64,000 nt of DNA from Orientallactaga sibirica (GCA_036365145.1 JAEOAD010000004.1:48266001-48330000); one strand, 5' to 3'; shown: positions 33,052-44,649, counted from the stretch's first letter. Notes: generated by a model from the letters alone, not told the origin. Made by a program: numbers and translations.

Positions 33052-34611
33052 TGTGGTGGTTTGATTCAGGTGTCCCCCATAACTTAGGTGTTCTGAATGC
33101 TAGGTTCCCAGCTGATGGAGATTTGTGATTTAATGCCTCCTGGAGGTGGAGTATTGTCAGGGTTGGGCATATGGGTAGGATAGCCAGTGGCCCCTTGCCA
33201 GTGTTTGGCACACTTTCCTGTTGCTATTGACCACCTTATATTGGCCAGAGGGTGATGTCTACCCTCTGCTCATGCCATCGTTTTCCCCTGCCATCATGGA
33301 GCTTCCCCTCAAGCCTATAAGCTAAAATAACCCCTTTTTTCCCCACAAGATGCTCTCGGTCAGGTGATTTCTGCCAGCAATGTGAACCGACTGCAACAGT
33401 TTGTGTGAGAGGCTTACTGTTATACCCCTATCCTGAGAACTTGTGCAGGGTTGCATTGTGTAGAAATGGACTGGTGTGTGCAGAGGGATATGGCACAGAA
33501 AGAAATCTTTGGACCAAAACTGCTGCCTGTTCAACTGCAACTGTATGAGAGATTACAACCATTGAGATTTGACCAGCTGAACTGCACTGAGACAACAGAA
33601 ATAATGCAGTCTTTTGAAGGGGCCTGAATGCTGAAGGAATGTCCTATTCTTCAAAGTCTGCTTTATTCCCCCCTGGATTAACAAATTGGCACTCTACCTC
33701 ATATTGTGGAGTATAAGAAATGCAGGAAAGAGAGGGTCATTGAGTTTTCAACACAGTCTTGTGTTTTGGAAATGGCCATGGGCAGTGTGAAGCAGGTTTG
33801 CTGGATGCCTGCATGGAGCCGTGAGGATGGACCATGGGTTACAGTGGAGATCCAGTGGAGAAGCCAGGACCCCGAGATGACTGTAAAGGAAAACTGCAGG
33901 CCCCAGATGAAGTTTTCTATGACTGTGAGTAGCCTAGCTGGAGGGGCGGAATTGGAACTCCAGAGACTTGTTGCTGGTTAGAATTATTGGACTTGGAGAC
34001 TCGTCACTGACTAGAGTTGTTGGACTTGGAGCTGCAGAGTTTGATGTTTGCCCTGTTTAAATCTTGTATTGGTTGAATATTTCTTTGCTATGCCCAATGC
34101 CATATTTTGCAGTGTGAATGTTTATTCTGTGCCATAATGGGTTTTGGGAGTTTTTTTTTTTTTTTTGGTATTACTCAGTTAAAAGACCTTGGATTATGGA
34201 TATGTATGAACATCATTGGAATTGGTAATTACAGGGACTTTTAAAGTTGTACAAATGCATTGCATTTTACAACATGTATGGTTATCAGTTTATGGGGGCT
34301 AGGGATGGAATGTGGTAGTTTGATTCAGGTGTCCCCCATAAACTTAGGTGTTCTGAATTCTAGGTTTCCAGCTGATGGGGATTTGGGAATTAATGCCTCC
34401 TGGAGGCCGTGTATTATTGGGGGCAGGCTATTGTCCACCTTATGCTGACCAGGGGATGATGCCCATCCTCTGCTCATGCCATCATTTCCCTCTGCCCTCA
34501 AGCTTCCTCTCAAGTCTGTAAGCCAAAATAACTCCCCACCCTTTTTTTTTTTTTCTAAAAGCTCCTCTTGGTTGGGTGATTTCTGCCAGCAATGCAAACC
34601 TGACTGCAACA
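33052..34611 (+). mobile_element. ERVL-MaLR-type provirus inside L1
   Basis: The 5' LTR (33,052-33,398) and 3' LTR (34,311-34,611, with a 40-50 bp internal deletion) begin TGTGGT(G/A)GTTTGATTCAGG and end in 'gcaaca'. Outer flanks are CCCAC (33,047-33,051) and GCCAC (34,612-34,616), a TSD with one mismatch. The internal region lacks the usual MaLR start, so its 5' part is deleted. The purine-rich 'gggggctagggatggaa' precedes the 3' LTR. Confidence 0.87.
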
Positions 34612-35248
34612 GCCACTAATATCAATAAAGGGACCAATTTATCAAGAAGATATACTACTATAAATATATATATAAACCAAAAGCTGGGTTCCCAATTTCA
34701 TAAAATTAACATCAGTGGACATAAAAGGTCAGGTAGGTCCTGAATACCAAAATCTAGATGATTTTAATGCTTCATTCTCATCTCTAGATAAGTCACCAAA
34801 ACAAAACAAAACAAAACAACAAAAGCAACTTCAGAGTTACCCTGCAGCATATATCAAGTAGACTTAAAGATACTGACAGAATACTATATCTAAAATATAG
34901 GACACATATTTTTCTTGGCATCATATGGAACTTTCTTTAAGACAGACCACATTCTAGGCCCTAGATCAACTCTTGCCAAATCCAAAGGACCAAATAATTT
35001 ACAGTATCTTGTCAGATCACAGTGTAATAAAACTAGAAATCAATAGTAGGGAAAACTACAAATACATGTAGACAGAGTGATACATAGCTGAATGACCTGT
35101 GGGTCATTGGAGAAATTAGAGAAGAAATTTAAAAAATTCCTAGATTCAAGTGAAAATGAAAGCTCAATTTATCACAATCTTTGGAATACAGTTAAGGCAA
35201 GTCAAAGAAAATTTATAGCTAGTACTGCATACATTAAAACCTGATCTT

Positions 35249-35457
35249 GGGCTAGAAAGATGGCTTATCAGTTAAGGTCCTTGCCTGAGAAGCCTAAGGA
35301 CCCAAGTTTGACTCCCCGGTACCCATGTAAGCAGATGCACAAGGTGGTGCATGTGTCTGGAGTTCTTTTGCAGTGGCTGGAGGCCCTGGTGCACCCATTC
35401 CCTCTGTCTATCGTTTCTCTCTTAAACAAGTAAGTAAATTTTTACAAAAGCAGATCT
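35249..35457 (+). repeat. B2-like SINE inside L1
   Basis: Forward copy, 'gggctagaaagatggcttatc' onward, ending near 'gtaaatttttacaaaa'. Confidence 0.88.
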
Positions 35458-35458
35458 C

Positions 35459-35605
35459 GGGCTGGGTGTGGTGGCACACACCTTTAATCCCAGTACTCAG
35501 GTAGCAGTGATAGGAAGATTGCTATGAGTTTGAAATCGCTCTGAGACTACGTAGTGAATTCCAGGTCAGCCTGGGATGGAGAGAGACCTTACCTTGAACA
35601 CCCCC
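35459..35605 (+). repeat. B1-like SINE inside L1
   Basis: Forward copy, 'gggctgggtgtggtggcacac' to 'gaccttaccttgaacac', directly after the B2-like SINE. Confidence 0.88.
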
Positions 35606-35763
35606 CAACACACAAAATTGTATCTCAGATAAACAACCTAATGATCAACTTCAAGGTTCTAGCATAAGAGGAACAATCCAAACCCAAAACTAGTAAATGC
35701 CCCCCCAAATGATCAAAGCAGAAATTAAGGAGACAGAGACTAAAATAAAAATAAATTTAAAAA

Positions 35764-36015
35764 GGGCTGAAGAGATGGGTTAGTGGTTAAGGCACTTGCC
35801 TATGAAATCTAAGAACTCATGTTCAAATCTCCAGGTCCCAAGTACACCAGATACACAGGGATGCAAGTGCACAATGTTGCACACACTCATAAGGGGTTGC
35901 TCACGTCTGGAGTTTGTAGTAGCTGAAGGCTCTGGTGTGCCCATTCTCTCTCTCTCTTTCTCTGTTCCTCTTCCTCCCCTTCTCTCTCATAAATAAATAA
36001 ATTAATTAAATAGAA
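35764..36015 (+). repeat. B2-like SINE, long subfamily
   Basis: Forward copy with the extended internal segment ('gatgcaagtgcacaatgttg' region) and a pyrimidine-rich, then AAAT-rich, tail. Confidence 0.88.
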
Positions 36016-37030
36016 TCAAAGGGTTGGCTAAGAGATCTGCTCAGTGGAAAGGAACCCATATCTGAAACTGGGAGCCAGGTCAGAATCCTATGGAGACAAA
36101 GATTATGCTCTCCAATGTCAAGCTCCCACTAGTCTTTGGCTAAAAGAGAAGCTATATCCATCAAACTTGCCCTAAATTAATAATGCTTGTCCAATTTAAC
36201 CTATGCTGACTTCATTCTCATTTGAAGAATCTGTTTTCCTGTTTGAGAAGGTAGCGAGATCCGAAGAGATAAACCACCCCTTGCATCTCAGTCAAGGCAA
36301 AGGTGAACCCACAGAGGAAGTGGGGAGATGAGCTAGAGTGCTGCTTTCATGGTGAGCCTGACATTCAGCGACAGGGTGAAGGAGACAGACACTGAGTTTC
36401 TGAGAACTCATCACTGAAGTAGACTTAAAAGGCTCAGGGAATTTTGCAGAAGAGGCAGAAAGATTGAAAAAGACACAGGTTGGAATGTCATGCCCAGAGG
36501 CGTTGTTCCCCCCAATAACTGCCTTCTGCTCCCACAATGGATTACCCATAATCTCATGGGGAATACCAGCAATCCCACAGAGCAGGTTCCCTGTGGAATC
36601 CCTGCGGAGGAGGGAAAATAGGGTGCCAACACACGATGTATCCATACAAAGTATGTTCTTAATTAAAAAAAAAAAAAGATTAAGAAAAACAAACCTGGAA
36701 AATCTAGAAGAAATGGATAGGATATGCTCTCACTAGTTGGATGTATGACTTCAGTTTTACGGTGGTCAGTGGCCTCCACTATGTAATCTTCCAAGCACAG
36801 ATGGCCAAGTTAGTATTAGCTGGTGCTACATTTGCATGTGAGGGCTTGATGAGCGAAGTGCACTCATTATCAAGAATGTTTTAATTTGCCATTGCAAATG
36901 ATAGATGCTTAATGTTATGTAGAGGGCAGGTAAATATCCTTACTTGATTATTAAGGGTATTTCCGTATCTTGGCCACACCTCACCCACTGGTCACTGCAC
37001 TTTATAATTTGTTCACTTGTCTATTATGTT

Positions 37031-38300
37031 TTAAATCTTAACATGACTTCTACAATGTTTTACAAGAAAACAGAACCGCCAGAAAGAATTGCAGATGAAG
37101 AAGATTGTTCAATAGAAAGTACATATGAGGGCTGGAGAGATGGCTTAGCGATTAAGGCATTTGCCTGCAAAGCCAAAGGATCCTGGTTTGACTCTCCAGG
37201 ACCCACATAAGCCAGATGCACAAGGGGGTGCATGTATCTGGAGTTCGTTTGCAGTGGCTGGAGGCCCTGGCGCACCCATTCTCTCTGTGTCTGCCTCTCA
37301 AATAAATAAGTAAATAAATAAATAAACTATTAAAGGAAAAAAGAAAGAACAGATGATTACTGTTTGATTGAGGTAAATAGACAATCTGGTAGTTTATAGA
37401 GAATTTATGCCAATTTTCCAAAGATAATAATTTTAAAAGGCGTATGTAAAAATGCTGTCAAATTTGGTGTGTATCAAAGATTGTGTCACAAGGACAAAAT
37501 AGTGGAACTGAAAAAAGTTATTTTCTCAATTTTCTAAAAGTTGCAACTCAGATGGATTATGTTATAGAAGCTAGTTATGTGGTAGCATAGTTAATAGCAA
37601 AAAATCAAAACCAATTTCTCATGATACATTTATTAAGTAATGTGTGGAAACCCTAGCAGACATGATATGCCCTGAAGAGTGAGGATATTTCTGAAATCAG
37701 TCTGTATCACCAGACAATCACCAGGTAAAATTGAAGGAATTGGAAAAATCGATCCAAAGAAGTTTGGTGTGTAGAGCTGCTGATTTTCAGTTTTCTGATT
37801 TGTTAGTAGATGACAGCGCTGATGGTACAAATATGGATCGACTTGCCATTTTTATTAGAGGTATTGGTGATGAATAGACTGTTACTAAAGGAAAGGTTTT
37901 TTAGTGCCATTAAAAGACACAACTAAGTTAAGAGATTTATACGAAGCAGTAAAAATATATCAGAGTGATTTTTGTCTATTGTCAACATATCTGGTATAGT
38001 TACTGATGGCACTTGATGTTAGGTAAAAAAGAGAGACTTGTAAAATTAATAGAAGGTGATCCAATTGCCACTGCAAACTCATGTTTAATGAAGTATATTG
38101 TAGAGTAGATCAAGAAAATGGATGCTGAAAAGCATGAAACATTGATAATGTGCAAATTATCTAGTGTGAATTTCATAAGGGCCAAGGGATTAATTATTGC
38201 CAATTCCAGGAATTTTCCAGGAATTCTTGATGTTAACTGTAGTGATATCATTTACTTTTCAGAAGATGAAGCCAAACGTTGAAAAGATTGTTTGCTGACA
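37031..38300 (+). mobile_element. Decayed hAT-type (Charlie/ZBED-like) transposase relic
   Basis: Translated pieces in two or more frames follow the order of a hAT transposase. First come a KDKIVELKK-like linker and an 'SYVVA.LIAKNQ' helix (about 37,490-37,610). Then AADFQFSDLLVDDSADGTNM and RLAIFIRGIGDE (37,788-37,876), the hAT 'DESTD.....A.FIRG' catalytic block with the second acidic residue altered. Next comes 'SIVNISGIVTDGT' (37,980-38,010). Last come GDPIATANSCLMKY, VNFIRAKGL and SDIIYFSEDEAKR (38,050-38,280). Stops and frameshifts are scattered, and a B2-like SINE (37,128-37,335) interrupts the 5' part. The fragments resemble the hAT-derived regions of GTF2IRD2- and FAM200/ZBED-type proteins. 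No terminal inverted repeats were recognised. Confidence 0.75.
37128..37335 (+). repeat. B2-like SINE inside the hAT relic
   Basis: Near-consensus forward copy, 'gggctggagagatggcttagcg' to a (AAAT)n tail. Confidence 0.92.
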
Positions 38301-38339
38301 TGTTGTCAAGTTGTTTATGGTATCAAGAACAAAATGTGT

Positions 38340-38480
38340 GGCTGGGGAGATAGCTCAGTAAACAGAAGTTCTATCATGTGGAGTAAGGACCAGAGTTTGG
38401 ATGCCCAGCACCCACATAAATATGAGGTGACTGTGTGGTCCATCTGTAATCCTAGCACTCAAAAGATGGAGCCTTAGGGC
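38340..38480 (+). repeat. Older B2-like SINE
   Basis: 'tggctggggagatagctcagtaaacag' and 'cccagcacccacataaatatg...ctgtaatcctagcactc' are closer to the classic B2-type body than to the common SINE of this window. Confidence 0.7.
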
Positions 38481-38498
38481 AAGCTGGCCACATATACA

Positions 38499-38515
38499 CA
38501 GAAAGAAAGAAAGAG

Positions 38516-38570
<55 letters not shown>

Positions 38571-38745
38571 ACAAAAGAAAGGAAGGAGGGAAGGAAGGAA
38601 GGAAGGAAGAAAGAAAGAGAAAGAAAGAAACAAAGAAAAAGGGAGAGAGAGAGAAGGAAGGAAGAAAGAAAGAAAAGAAAGAAGAAAGAAAGAAGGAAGG
38701 AAGAAAGAAGGAAGGAAGAAAGAAAGAAGAAAGAAAGAGTGAAAC
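38499..38745 (+). repeat. Long polypurine (GAAA/GGAA/GA)n tract
   Basis: About 245 bp almost entirely G and A, with only a few C interruptions, mixing GAAA, GGAA and GA units. It appears to have grown from the SINE tail just upstream. Mirror-repeat potential is high. Confidence 0.95.
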
Positions 38746-38789
38746 CCTACCTGGACAAACCAAAAAAAAAAAAGTGTCTTATAGAAGAA

Positions 38790-39890
38790 TTAAACTAGAT
38801 CCATATCTGTCTATCTACACAAAAGTTATTTAGAAGTGGGTCAAAGACTTTAATACAAGATCTGCTGCTGATAGAAGAAAGCACAGGTAAAACACTTTAA
38901 GATATAGGGATAGTCATGAACTTTCTGAAAAGGACTCCAATAACACAGGTAATAATCTCCAAGAATTGAAAACTGTGATTACAAAAAATTAGAAGTTCCT
39001 GTACAGAAAAGGGAATGATCAATTGATTGAAGAGACATTCTCTAGAATGGGGAAATATTTGTCAAGTTCACATCTTTAAAAAAATCCTTAAAACAAATCT
39101 TCCAATCAGTAGATGGTCTAATGTATAGGCAGTTCTCATAAGAAAAACTACAAATGACCAATAAATACTTGAAAAAGTTTTCAACATCCTTAGCTATCAG
39201 GAAGCGCAAATTAAAATAACTTTGCGGGACTGGGGAGATGTCTCAGTGGTTAAAGGTGCTTGCTTGCAAAGCCTGTTGGCCTGGGTTCTATTGCCCAGTA
39301 CCTGTGAAAGGCCAGATGCACAAAGTAGTGCATGCATCTGGAGTTCAGAGGCAGGAGGACCTGGTACACCCATACACATTCTCTCTGTTTGCAAATAAAT
39401 ACAAATTAAAAATAAAACTAGTTTGTGATTTCATATCCCAATAGTCAGAATGGTTATCATGAAGAAAATAGATGACTACAAATGGCCAGGATGTGGGGAA
39501 AGAGGAACCTGTATTTGCAGCTGGGAAAGAATAAACTGGAACAGCCACAGTAGACATCAGTATGAAGTCTCTCAAAAAAAAAAAAAAAAAAAAAACCTGA
39601 AAATAGAGCTTTTATGTGACCCAGCTATATCACCCTGGGATATGTACTTATCACAGATCCTTGCTCATTCATGTTCATTCACAATAGCAAGGAAATGAAA
39701 CCAGCCTAGATGTCCACCAATAGATGAATGGATCTAGAAAATGTACACATACACGATGAATTTTGTGCAGTTATAAAGAAAATTGATATCATGTTATTTG
39801 CAGAAAAATGGATAGAACCGGAAATCACTCACCAAAATAAGTAAGACTCAGAAAGACCAATAGCATGTGTCTTTTCTGCTTTTTAAAGCA
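38790..39890 (+). mobile_element. L1 ORF2 3' end and 3' UTR, sense
   Basis: Diverged sense L1 with the familiar 'aggatgtggggaaagagg', 'gacccagctatatcaccctggg' and 'tgtccaccaatagatgaatgg' series. A B2-like SINE (39,227-39,412) interrupts it, and it has many stops. Confidence 0.85.
39227..39412 (+). repeat. B2-like SINE inside L1
   Basis: Forward copy, 'gggactggggagatgtctcagtgg' onward, with a shortened middle and 'aaataaatacaaattaaaa' tail. Confidence 0.9.
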
Positions 39891-39954
39891 GAACTTTGCT
39901 TTAAAAGTATTTGCATAAGCTCTGCTTGCTACTGCTGGGGAGGAGGAGCTGCTG

Positions 39955-40025
39955 GGTCACAGATATGGAAACTGGGGCATGGAGAGGCTAAATGAACTTG
40001 TTCCAGGTCAGAAAGTTAGCAAACA
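39955..40025 (+). repeat. MIR fragment
   Basis: 'gatatggaaactggggcatggagaggctaaatgaacttgttccaggtcag' follows the conserved 3' part of MIR. Confidence 0.7.
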
Positions 40026-40329
40026 GTCCGTGCTGGCACATCAATGGACATTTCTGTTGAACCTTGTTAAGAATTCTGATAAAGTGCTTCAATGACCACT
40101 GGAGGAGACATCTAATCTTGCACTTAAGTGTATTCCATCTACCACATCAAAACAATGCTCTGCATTAATCTGCTCTTGCTACAAGCCTGTATTGATGGAG
40201 TCTTTAACTAAGGAAAAGTGGCTTGGTCCCGAATATCCATGATGGCAGGGGTGGGAAAGGCCTTCACCTTGAAGCAGCCCAGGGAAGTGAGGTCATCTGC
40301 CAGCTGTGGCAGAAATTTGGTGCTGATCT

Positions 40330-41587
40330 GCTGGCCGGATTCTTTTTTTTTTTCAATTTCTTTTTATTTGATATGGACATATTTAGTATATAAACAACAC
40401 ATGTTGGTACCATCTTTTCCCTCCTCCCTGTCCTTTTCTGAAGAGGCCTTCCTCGTTGAGAATGCAGGTCAACCCCATGGGGATTGTGGGTCATGCAGTG
40501 GGGCAGCAGTCATTTATGGGGGAGAGACAATGTCTCTGTGCAAAATGTCCCAACTTGTGGCTCTAACAATCTTTCTGCCCCCTCGTCCGCAAAATTCCCT
40601 GAGCCATGTTGGGTGCATTTTAAGTCTACTTCAGTGATGGGCACTCAGCAGCCTCTGGATCTCTGGTTTGGTAGGTGATGAGTGTCCTCAGTGTCTATCT
40701 CCTTCACCCTTGTGCTGATATCAGATTCACTAAGAAAGCAGCACTCTTGCTCATTTCCCCATTCCCTCTGTGGACTCAGCTGAGGCCGGGGTGGAGTGTG
40801 CTGGGTCGTTTATCTTCTCAGGTCCCAGCTCCCATCTAAAAAAGAGAAGCAGATTCTCCAGTGGGGAGTGAAGACAGCCCAGGTTAAGTGATATAACCAT
40901 TATTGATTTAGAGAGAATTTAAAGGGTGTAGATCCTCTTATAACCCAAGGTTAGTGGGAGTTTGACAGTGGAAAGCAGAATCATTATCTGGATATGATTC
41001 TGAATTGTGTCCCAGTTCCAGATATGGTTTCCTTTCACTGAGCAGATCTGTTAGCCAATCCAAGAGCAGTTGGTTGCCCTCCATGGCTGTGTGCCACTAT
41101 TGGCTGGCTAGATTCTTAAGGCACATGACTCTTCACCTCTATGGCCATGTGGATACCATCTGTGGTAGTTTGAATAGATGGCCCCCAATATATTCAGTGT
41201 TTAATTAGTTTGTAGTTTGCATCTGCATCCACCTGGCTGGAGGCAGTGTCACTGGGCGGATCTTAAGGTGTGGTGGTGGGTTTAGGATTCCATTGTAAAG
41301 ATATGCAAAGTGTGCCTAGTTGGAGTTCCTGAAGTGTGCTGTGCTGTGTGGCTTTTGGCTTGTGGCTTCTCTCTCTGTGTTTGGTCCTGTAAAAGCAGGC
41401 CAGCTTCTTCTGCCATTATGGAACTTCCCCTGGATCTATAAGCTTCAATATATCCCTTCCTCCATAACTGTGCCTGGTCTGGAAGTTCATCTCAGTGAAC
41501 CTGAAGCTGTCTGCTACACCATCTAATTCTTAGTTTCCAATGGACTCAAAGTTGACACTTGCAATCATAAGGTGTTAGTCTTTAAAA
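40330..41587 (-). mobile_element. L1 3' UTR, antisense
   Basis: Resembles, in reverse, the L1 end at 36.0-36.7 kb: compare 'caccatcttttccctcctcc', 'ggggattgtgggtcatgcag' and 'aaaattccctgagccatg'. A solo LTR at 41,161-41,518 splits it. Confidence 0.75.
41161..41518 (+). mobile_element. Solo LTR with perfect TSD CCATC
   Basis: 358 bp beginning TGTGGTAGTTTGAATAGATG and ending 'ctgtctgctaca'. It is flanked by CCATC at 41,156-41,160 and 41,519-41,523. TG...CA ends and the 5-bp duplication fit an ERVL/MaLR-type LTR. A degraded AATAAA region ('cttcaatatatccc') lies near the 3' end. Confidence 0.88.
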
Positions 41588-41794
41588 AAATTAAAAATAT
41601 TTTATTTATATTTAGCTATTTATTTGTTTGTTTGTTAGAGAGAGAGAATGAGAATGGGTGCACCAGAGCCTCCAGCCACTGCAAACGAACTCCAGACACA
41701 TGTGCCACCTTGTGCATCTGGCTTATGTGGGTCCTGGGGAATCGAACCTGGGTCCTTTGGCTTTGTAAGCAAGTACCTTAAATTCTAAGCCATC
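41588..41794 (-). repeat. B2-like SINE, its head displaced by an LTR
   Basis: Reverse copy complete up to 'taagccatc'. The last bases of the SINE head lie beyond the solo LTR, at about 42,150. Confidence 0.88.
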
Positions 41795-42149
41795 TGCGGT
41801 AGTTTGAATATATGGCCTCCAATAGATTCAGTGTTTTAGTAGCTTGTTGTTTGCATCTGCAGCCACCTGTCTGGAGGCAATGTCACTGGGTGGATCTTAA
41901 GGTGTGGTGGTGGGTTTAGGATTTCAATGTAAAGATATGCAAAATGTGCCTAGTTGGAGTTCCTGAGGGGTGCTGTGAGGCTTTTGGGCTATGGTTTTGC
42001 TCTCTCTCTCTCTGCTTGGACCTGTGAAGGCAGGCCAACTTTTTCTGCCATTATGGAACTTCTCCTGGATGTGTAAGCTTTAATAAATATCCCTTCCTCC
42101 ATAACTTTGCCTGGTCTGGAAGTTCATCTCAGCGAACCGAACTTCTACA
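41795..42149 (+). mobile_element. Second solo LTR of the same family, TSD CCATC
   Basis: 355 bp from TGCGGTAGTTTGAATATATG to 'gaacttctaca', with AATAAA in 'ctttaataaatatccc'. Identical CCATC flanks lie at 41,790-41,794 and 42,150-42,154. It sits in the head of a B2-like SINE. Confidence 0.88.
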
Positions 42150-42154
42150 CCATC

Positions 42155-43012
42155 TCTGCAAGGGTGCTACTCTATCAGTGCTGGCAAATCTGGGGGTGGT
42201 GAATAAAGACATCATGCAATTGCTGGGATCTTTGGAAGAACAGGAAATAAAAGGACTTAGCCAAGGAACCCACTCAAAACAGGAAACCATGCAGAGGGCA
42301 GAAAGTGAAAATGCCACGGAAAGCCATTCTCTCCTCAACCCCAACTCGAAGTGAGGAATGGAGATTTTTGTAACCCTCAAACCCTGTGGCAGGAGTTTGT
42401 GGAGACTTCTGGAAGGTCTTACTGTTTGTCAGTGAGCCACTTTCTCTGGCCATTGCCTACTATGTGAGTGGCATGCTGCCCTTTACAGAGAACCAGCCTG
42501 AGCTGGTCTATAAAAGGAGCTCATGAGGATGAGGCAAATGCCTGTTTCTTGGCTCTCAATATTGCTTCTTGGTTTCTGAGACTTTTTATTAGTGCAAGGC
42601 AATGAGGGCTCTACATTTTCTTGTGCATTTTTTACTTAGTGTGACCCTTTTAGAAGAATGATCTGTTTATTTGATCTTTGTACCCTAGTCAAGTATACTG
42701 CATCCTGATGTTGCTTCTAGACTCAGCTTAACTTCTGGAGAAAACCCATGTATATCCTGTTTGCTCAAAGCATAGTATTGAGTAGAAAGGAGCTAAAGGA
42801 AGAGGCTAGGAAGTCCTCTCAGTAGAAACCTCACGCTAATATAGGACCAGTTGACATGTCCCAAAAGCAAAGTGATGTCTTGTACCATTCAGTTTTGTTG
42901 GCAGGTTTAAGAGTCCCTTTTCTCTTTATATTTACTCTTTCTGGGGAGAGACCAGAGAGTGAAACTTTCAACTTAAAACTTGAATTATTTTTCTGAAGTC
43001 CTAAATGGAAAA
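42155..43012. other. Intergenic sequence, nothing recognised
   Basis: No exon, SINE or LINE could be supported. Confidence 0.4.
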
Positions 43013-43041
43013 AGTATTTTATTTACTTAGTTATTTGCAAG

Positions 43042-43088
<47 letters not shown>

Positions 43089-43237
43089 GGCATGCCAGAT
43101 CCTCCAGCCACTGTAAACAAACTCCAGATATATGCACCATTTTGTGCATCTGGCTTTACATGATTATAGGGGCTCAAACCCGGTTTATCAGGTTTTGCAG
43201 GCAAACGCCTTAAGTGCTGAGCCATCTCTCCTACCCC
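43013..43237 (-). repeat. B2-like SINE with (GA)n
   Basis: Reverse copy. The tail side is expanded to about 18 GA units (43,050-43,085), and it ends 'gagccatctctcctacccc'. Confidence 0.9.
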
Positions 43238-44152
43238 CAAAATCAAAATTTTTAGAAACTGTTTTTTTATTTAAATGTTTTCAAGTCTAGTCATACTCCA
43301 AACAATTTTTAAATGAGGCTATTTTCTTCGAAATAGATTAATTTGATCTTTTATTTATTTATCTTAGGGTAATTTTGATTTATTGTAAGCTGATTTGCTT
43401 GTAGTATCTGAAAAATCAGCTTGATGAATTGACTTTGTTCCCTTTTCAGTTTTCCCCCATTTTTATTTTAGAAGTAGCCTATTCACCAAAAATAGAAAAC
43501 TTTTCAAGTGAATAGTTAGTAGAGAAAAAAATGTTTCTGATACCCTACTATCTCCATGATTTTATAGTGCTATTATGACAGTGGATCAGTCCTGCAGGAT
43601 AGCTGTGTTGACACAGTGTTCTCATAATTACCTAATGTGTTATCCAGATGAAAGGCATCTGATTCAGTAATACTCGGGCGGCAGGAATGGATGGGATGTT
43701 TCTGAGTTAAGAGCCCTGAACAGTGCACTGGATGTCATAAATTCTCCATGAATGGTTATATTATATGAATTGAAATCTGCCCCCAAACTGTATTTCAGCT
43801 CTCAGCAGTGTGTTTGAAGGCCTCTTCTGCTAATGATTCTGTAATATACAAATCATGTTTTAGGTTATTATAAGAGCATATAAGTAAAACCTGAAAATGG
43901 TGGTGGAAAGAACTGTTTTATTTTCTAGAATAAAAGCATTTAATCTACTCCTAACTGGATTGTTGGTAGAATTAAAAATCAGAGTAGAATGAACACTTCT
44001 GTGATTCTTTCTGCTTGTTGATACTTTCTCCTTCCTATTAGCATATCACACTGAAGGCTTTTTCTTGTTTGACTTTATCCTATCTTAAGAAGCTGTTTTA
44101 AAATCCCTGACTAGCTAGCTACTTCTGGATGAGCTTGCAGAGTCTTATTTAT
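43238..44152. other. Intergenic sequence, nothing recognised
   Basis: AT-rich, apparently unique. Confidence 0.4.
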
Positions 44153-44309
44153 TTTTTTATTTTTTGGCTTTTCAAGGTAGGGTCTCACTCTGGCCCAGGC
44201 TGACCTGGAATTAACTATGTAGTCTCAGGGTGGCCTTGAACTCACGACAAGCCTCCTACCTCTGCCTCCCAAGTGCTGGGATTAAAGGCGTGCGCCACCA
44301 CGCCCAGCC
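44153..44309 (-). repeat. B1-like SINE, near-consensus
   Basis: Reverse copy from 'ttttcaaggtagggtctcactc' to 'gcgtgcgccaccacgcccagc'. 'gagtcttatttttt' before and 'agagtcttattttta' after it form the target-site duplication. Confidence 0.93.
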
Positions 44310-44506
44310 AGAGTCTTATTTTTAATTAATCATGTTTCATGTAACTGCATTAAAAAAACAGCTAGATTTAGAATGGAGAACACTAGAGCTCAAGTTCAAA
44401 TTTTGTTTAGAATGAAAGATTTGAAATTAGCCTTACTTCTGTAAATCTAAATAGATATTCAAGATTGACCAATGTATGTATATATGTTACATCTTTATGA
44501 TTAAGG

Positions 44507-44639
44507 TTTTTTTTTTTTCCTTTGAGGCTTAATCTCACTCTAGCTCAGGCTGACCTGGAACTTACTGTATAGTCCAGGCTGATCTCAAACTCAGACTCTC
44601 AAGTACTGGGATTAAAAGCTTACACCACTATGCCTGGCC
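44507..44639 (-). repeat. B1-like SINE
   Basis: Reverse copy ending 'aaaagcttacaccactatgcctggc', immediately followed by a B2-like SINE. Confidence 0.88.
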
Positions 44640-44649
44640 AATGTTTTTT

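Larger units (their letters stand above)
32331..36675 (+). mobile_element. L1 LINE, sense, heavily interrupted
   Basis: Sense L1-type sequence at 32,331-32,463, 32,641-33,051, 34,617-35,248, 35,606-35,763 and 36,016-36,675. It carries endonuclease/ORF2-type landmarks such as 'accttaaatgtaaatgg' (32,887), 'agaccacattctaggcc' (34,944) and 'gatcacagtgtaataaaact' (35,015). It ends in 3'-UTR text and an A-tract (about 36,665-36,677). Three B2-like SINEs, a B1-like SINE and a MaLR provirus interrupt it. Many stops and an internal deletion; inactive. Confidence 0.75.

Noticed and set aside
38355..38763. Ser/Phe/Leu-rich minus-strand ORFs
   Set aside because: Direct translation of the complement of a polypurine microsatellite.
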